DNA from: Kingella pumchi
GTDB lineage: Bacteria; Pseudomonadota; Gammaproteobacteria; Burkholderiales; Neisseriaceae
Direction: 5' to 3'
NCBI RefSeq assembly: GCF_022288825.1
Contig: NZ_JAKOOW010000076.1
Location: 1-16,546, forward strand
Length of the DNA stretch: 16,546 nucleotides
The translations under genes were made by a program, and so were the position numbers. Shown here piece after piece: positions 15,671 through 16,546 of the stretch. Numbering within the stretch: position 1 is the first letter of the stretch; each line of letters begins with the position of its first letter. Under the pieces are notes generated by a model. It ran no database searches and had not been told where the DNA came from. It saw only the letters and a program-made list of their open reading frames with translations.

Positions 15671-15676
15671 TACAAT
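15671..15676 (+). promoter_or_regulatory. -10 element for trhA
   Basis: TACAAT lies 40 bases before the chosen ATG. It overlaps an earlier in-frame ATG at 15675, which is one reason to reject that start. The -35 position falls in a DUS (TTTCAG, spacing too short) and is not convincing. Confidence 0.45.
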
Positions 15677-15716
15677 GAAAACAATAAAGATTTTCCACCC
15701 GCATAAAGGACAAGCC

Positions 15717-16337
15717 ATGTATATCGGCGAACGATTCAACGCATACAGCCACCTGGCCGGCACCACGCTGGCGGTTTTGGGCTTGGTGCTGCTGCTGGTG
15801 CAGGCCGTGCCCGGCGGCGACGGCTACAAAATCACCAGCGCCGCCGTGTACGGCAGCTGCCTGGTGCTGCTGTATCTGGGTTCGACCGTGTACCACAGCG
15901 TGCCCTTTCCCCGCGCCAAAGCAATGCTGCAGAAGTTCGACCACTGCGCCATCTACCTGCTGATTGCCGGCAGCTACACCCCCTTTACGCTGGTAACGCT
16001 CAAAGGCGTGTGGGGCTGGTCGCTGTTCGGCACGGTGTGGGGGCTGTGCCTGTTCGGCATCGTGCAGGAGCTGACGCTGGGGCGGCGCACCCGCAAGCTG
16101 TCGCTGCTGCTGTATGTGGTGATGGGCTGGCTGATACTGGTGGCCGTCTATCCGCTGGTGCGCGCGCTGCCCGCCGGCGGGCTGGCATGGCTGGTGGCGG
16201 GCGGACTGCTCTACAGCGTCGGCATTTATTGGTTTGTTAACGACGAAAAAATCCGCCACGGCCACGGCATCTGGCATCTGTTTGTGCTCGGCGGCAGCTT
16301 GGCGCAGTTTTTCTCAGTTTATTTTTATGTGATTTAA
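15717..16337 (+). CDS. trhA: TrhA/YqfA (hemolysin III, PAQR-type) membrane protein
   Basis: A 206-residue inner-membrane protein with seven hydrophobic segments. Family motifs are ERFNAYSHLAG (5-15), STVYHS (56-61), KFDHCAIYLLIAGSYTPF (73-90) and HGHGIWHLFV (181-190). His60, Asp75/His76, His183 and His187 match the metal-site residues of the PAQR superfamily, so a metal-dependent hydrolase-like activity is plausible. Despite the name, hemolysis is not established for most members; E. coli YqfA is linked to membrane energy or fluidity control. I start at ATG 15717, preceded by AAAGGA, rather than the in-frame ATG 15675 at the -10. No clear terminator follows; a DUS and REP-like palindromes do. 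Confidence 0.88.
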   Translation: MYIGERFNAYSHLAGTTLAVLGLVLLLVQAVPGGDGYKITSAAVYGSCLVLLYLGSTVYHSVPFPRAKAMLQKFDHCAIYLLIAGSYTPFTLVTLKGVWGWSLFGTVWGLCLFGIVQELTLGRRTRKLSLLLYVVMGWLILVAVYPLVRALPAGGLAWLVAGGLLYSVGIYWFVNDEKIRHGHGIWHLFVLGGSLAQFFSVYFYVI

Positions 16338-16424
16338 AGCGGGCCAGGGTAAGGGTAAAAGGCAGCCTGAAACACTGATGGCGGTGCGTACCCTGCCGCC
16401 GCCGGCAACCGTAAATTGCTGTAG

Positions 16425-16486
16425 GTCGGATTCTTGAATCCGACGGCCGGCCTGCGCAGGAAAAATGTCGGATACGGGTATCCGAC
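16425..16486. repeat. Second REP-like palindrome pair
   Basis: GTCGGATTCTTGAATCCGAC (16425-16444) and GTCGGATACGGGTATCCGAC (16467-16486) share 7-8-bp arms but differ in their centres. A further half-copy, ATCCGAC, touches the end of the window. The 209-bp tail 16338-16546 also has one DUS (near 16360) and no gene. Confidence 0.8.
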
Positions 16487-16546
16487 CTTGTATATCGGAA
16501 CACCCGTATCATAGCAACAAACCGCCCGCCGCCGCCCGCATCCGAC

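Overview
The window comes from a Neisseriaceae chromosome, GC-rich by eye. The main sign is the density of one 10-bp DNA-uptake word, GCAGCCTGAA / TTCAGGCTGC. I count roughly 45-50 copies by hand, mostly between genes and often as inverted pairs that form terminators. The usual 12-mers are AGGCAGCCTGAA and AAGCAGCCTGAA, not the meningococcal ATGCCGTCTGAA. This points to a Kingella/Eikenella/Bergeriella-like or non-pathogenic Neisseria lineage; I do not name a species. RpoD, NadK, TcdA and CcoG/CcoH are also typical of this family. I see no tRNA, rRNA, insertion sequence, phage gene or CRISPR array.

Layout. 1-324: a leader resembling a cobalamin riboswitch (+ strand, cut by the window start), then an intrinsic terminator, with no gene between. 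325-4404 (minus): a TonB-dependent outer-membrane receptor followed by a fused permease-ATPase ABC transporter of the YddA/SbmA/BacA/ABCD type. They look like one uptake unit, separated by a DUS-hairpin terminator. 4405-4857: divergent promoter region full of DUS. 4858-7082 (+): ccoG-ccoH, maturation factors of cbb3 cytochrome oxidase. 7083-7447: four consecutive DUS hairpins. 7448-8249 (minus): rnhA and a small unknown protein. 8319-9116 (+): a 265-residue protein of unknown function. 9220-10343 (minus): ogt-crcB, overlapping by ATGA. 10624-14790 (minus): rpoD, nadK and tcdA, each separately spaced. 15014-16337 (+): uspA, then trhA (hemolysin III/PAQR family). 16338-16546: REP-like palindromes, no gene.

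Most of the window is ordinary housekeeping: the major sigma factor, NADP synthesis, tRNA modification, RNase HI, alkylation repair, fluoride export and respiratory-oxidase assembly. The part most worth following up is the left end. There, a receptor plus a one-polypeptide ABC transporter lies against a converging, apparently orphan cobalamin-riboswitch-like leader. The mycobacterial relative of this transporter class (Rv1819c/BacA) is known to import vitamin B12, so a corrinoid link is a testable inference. A siderophore role is the conventional alternative. The second theme is DNA-uptake sequences used as gene parts: as terminators, as stop codons and as short in-frame peptides.
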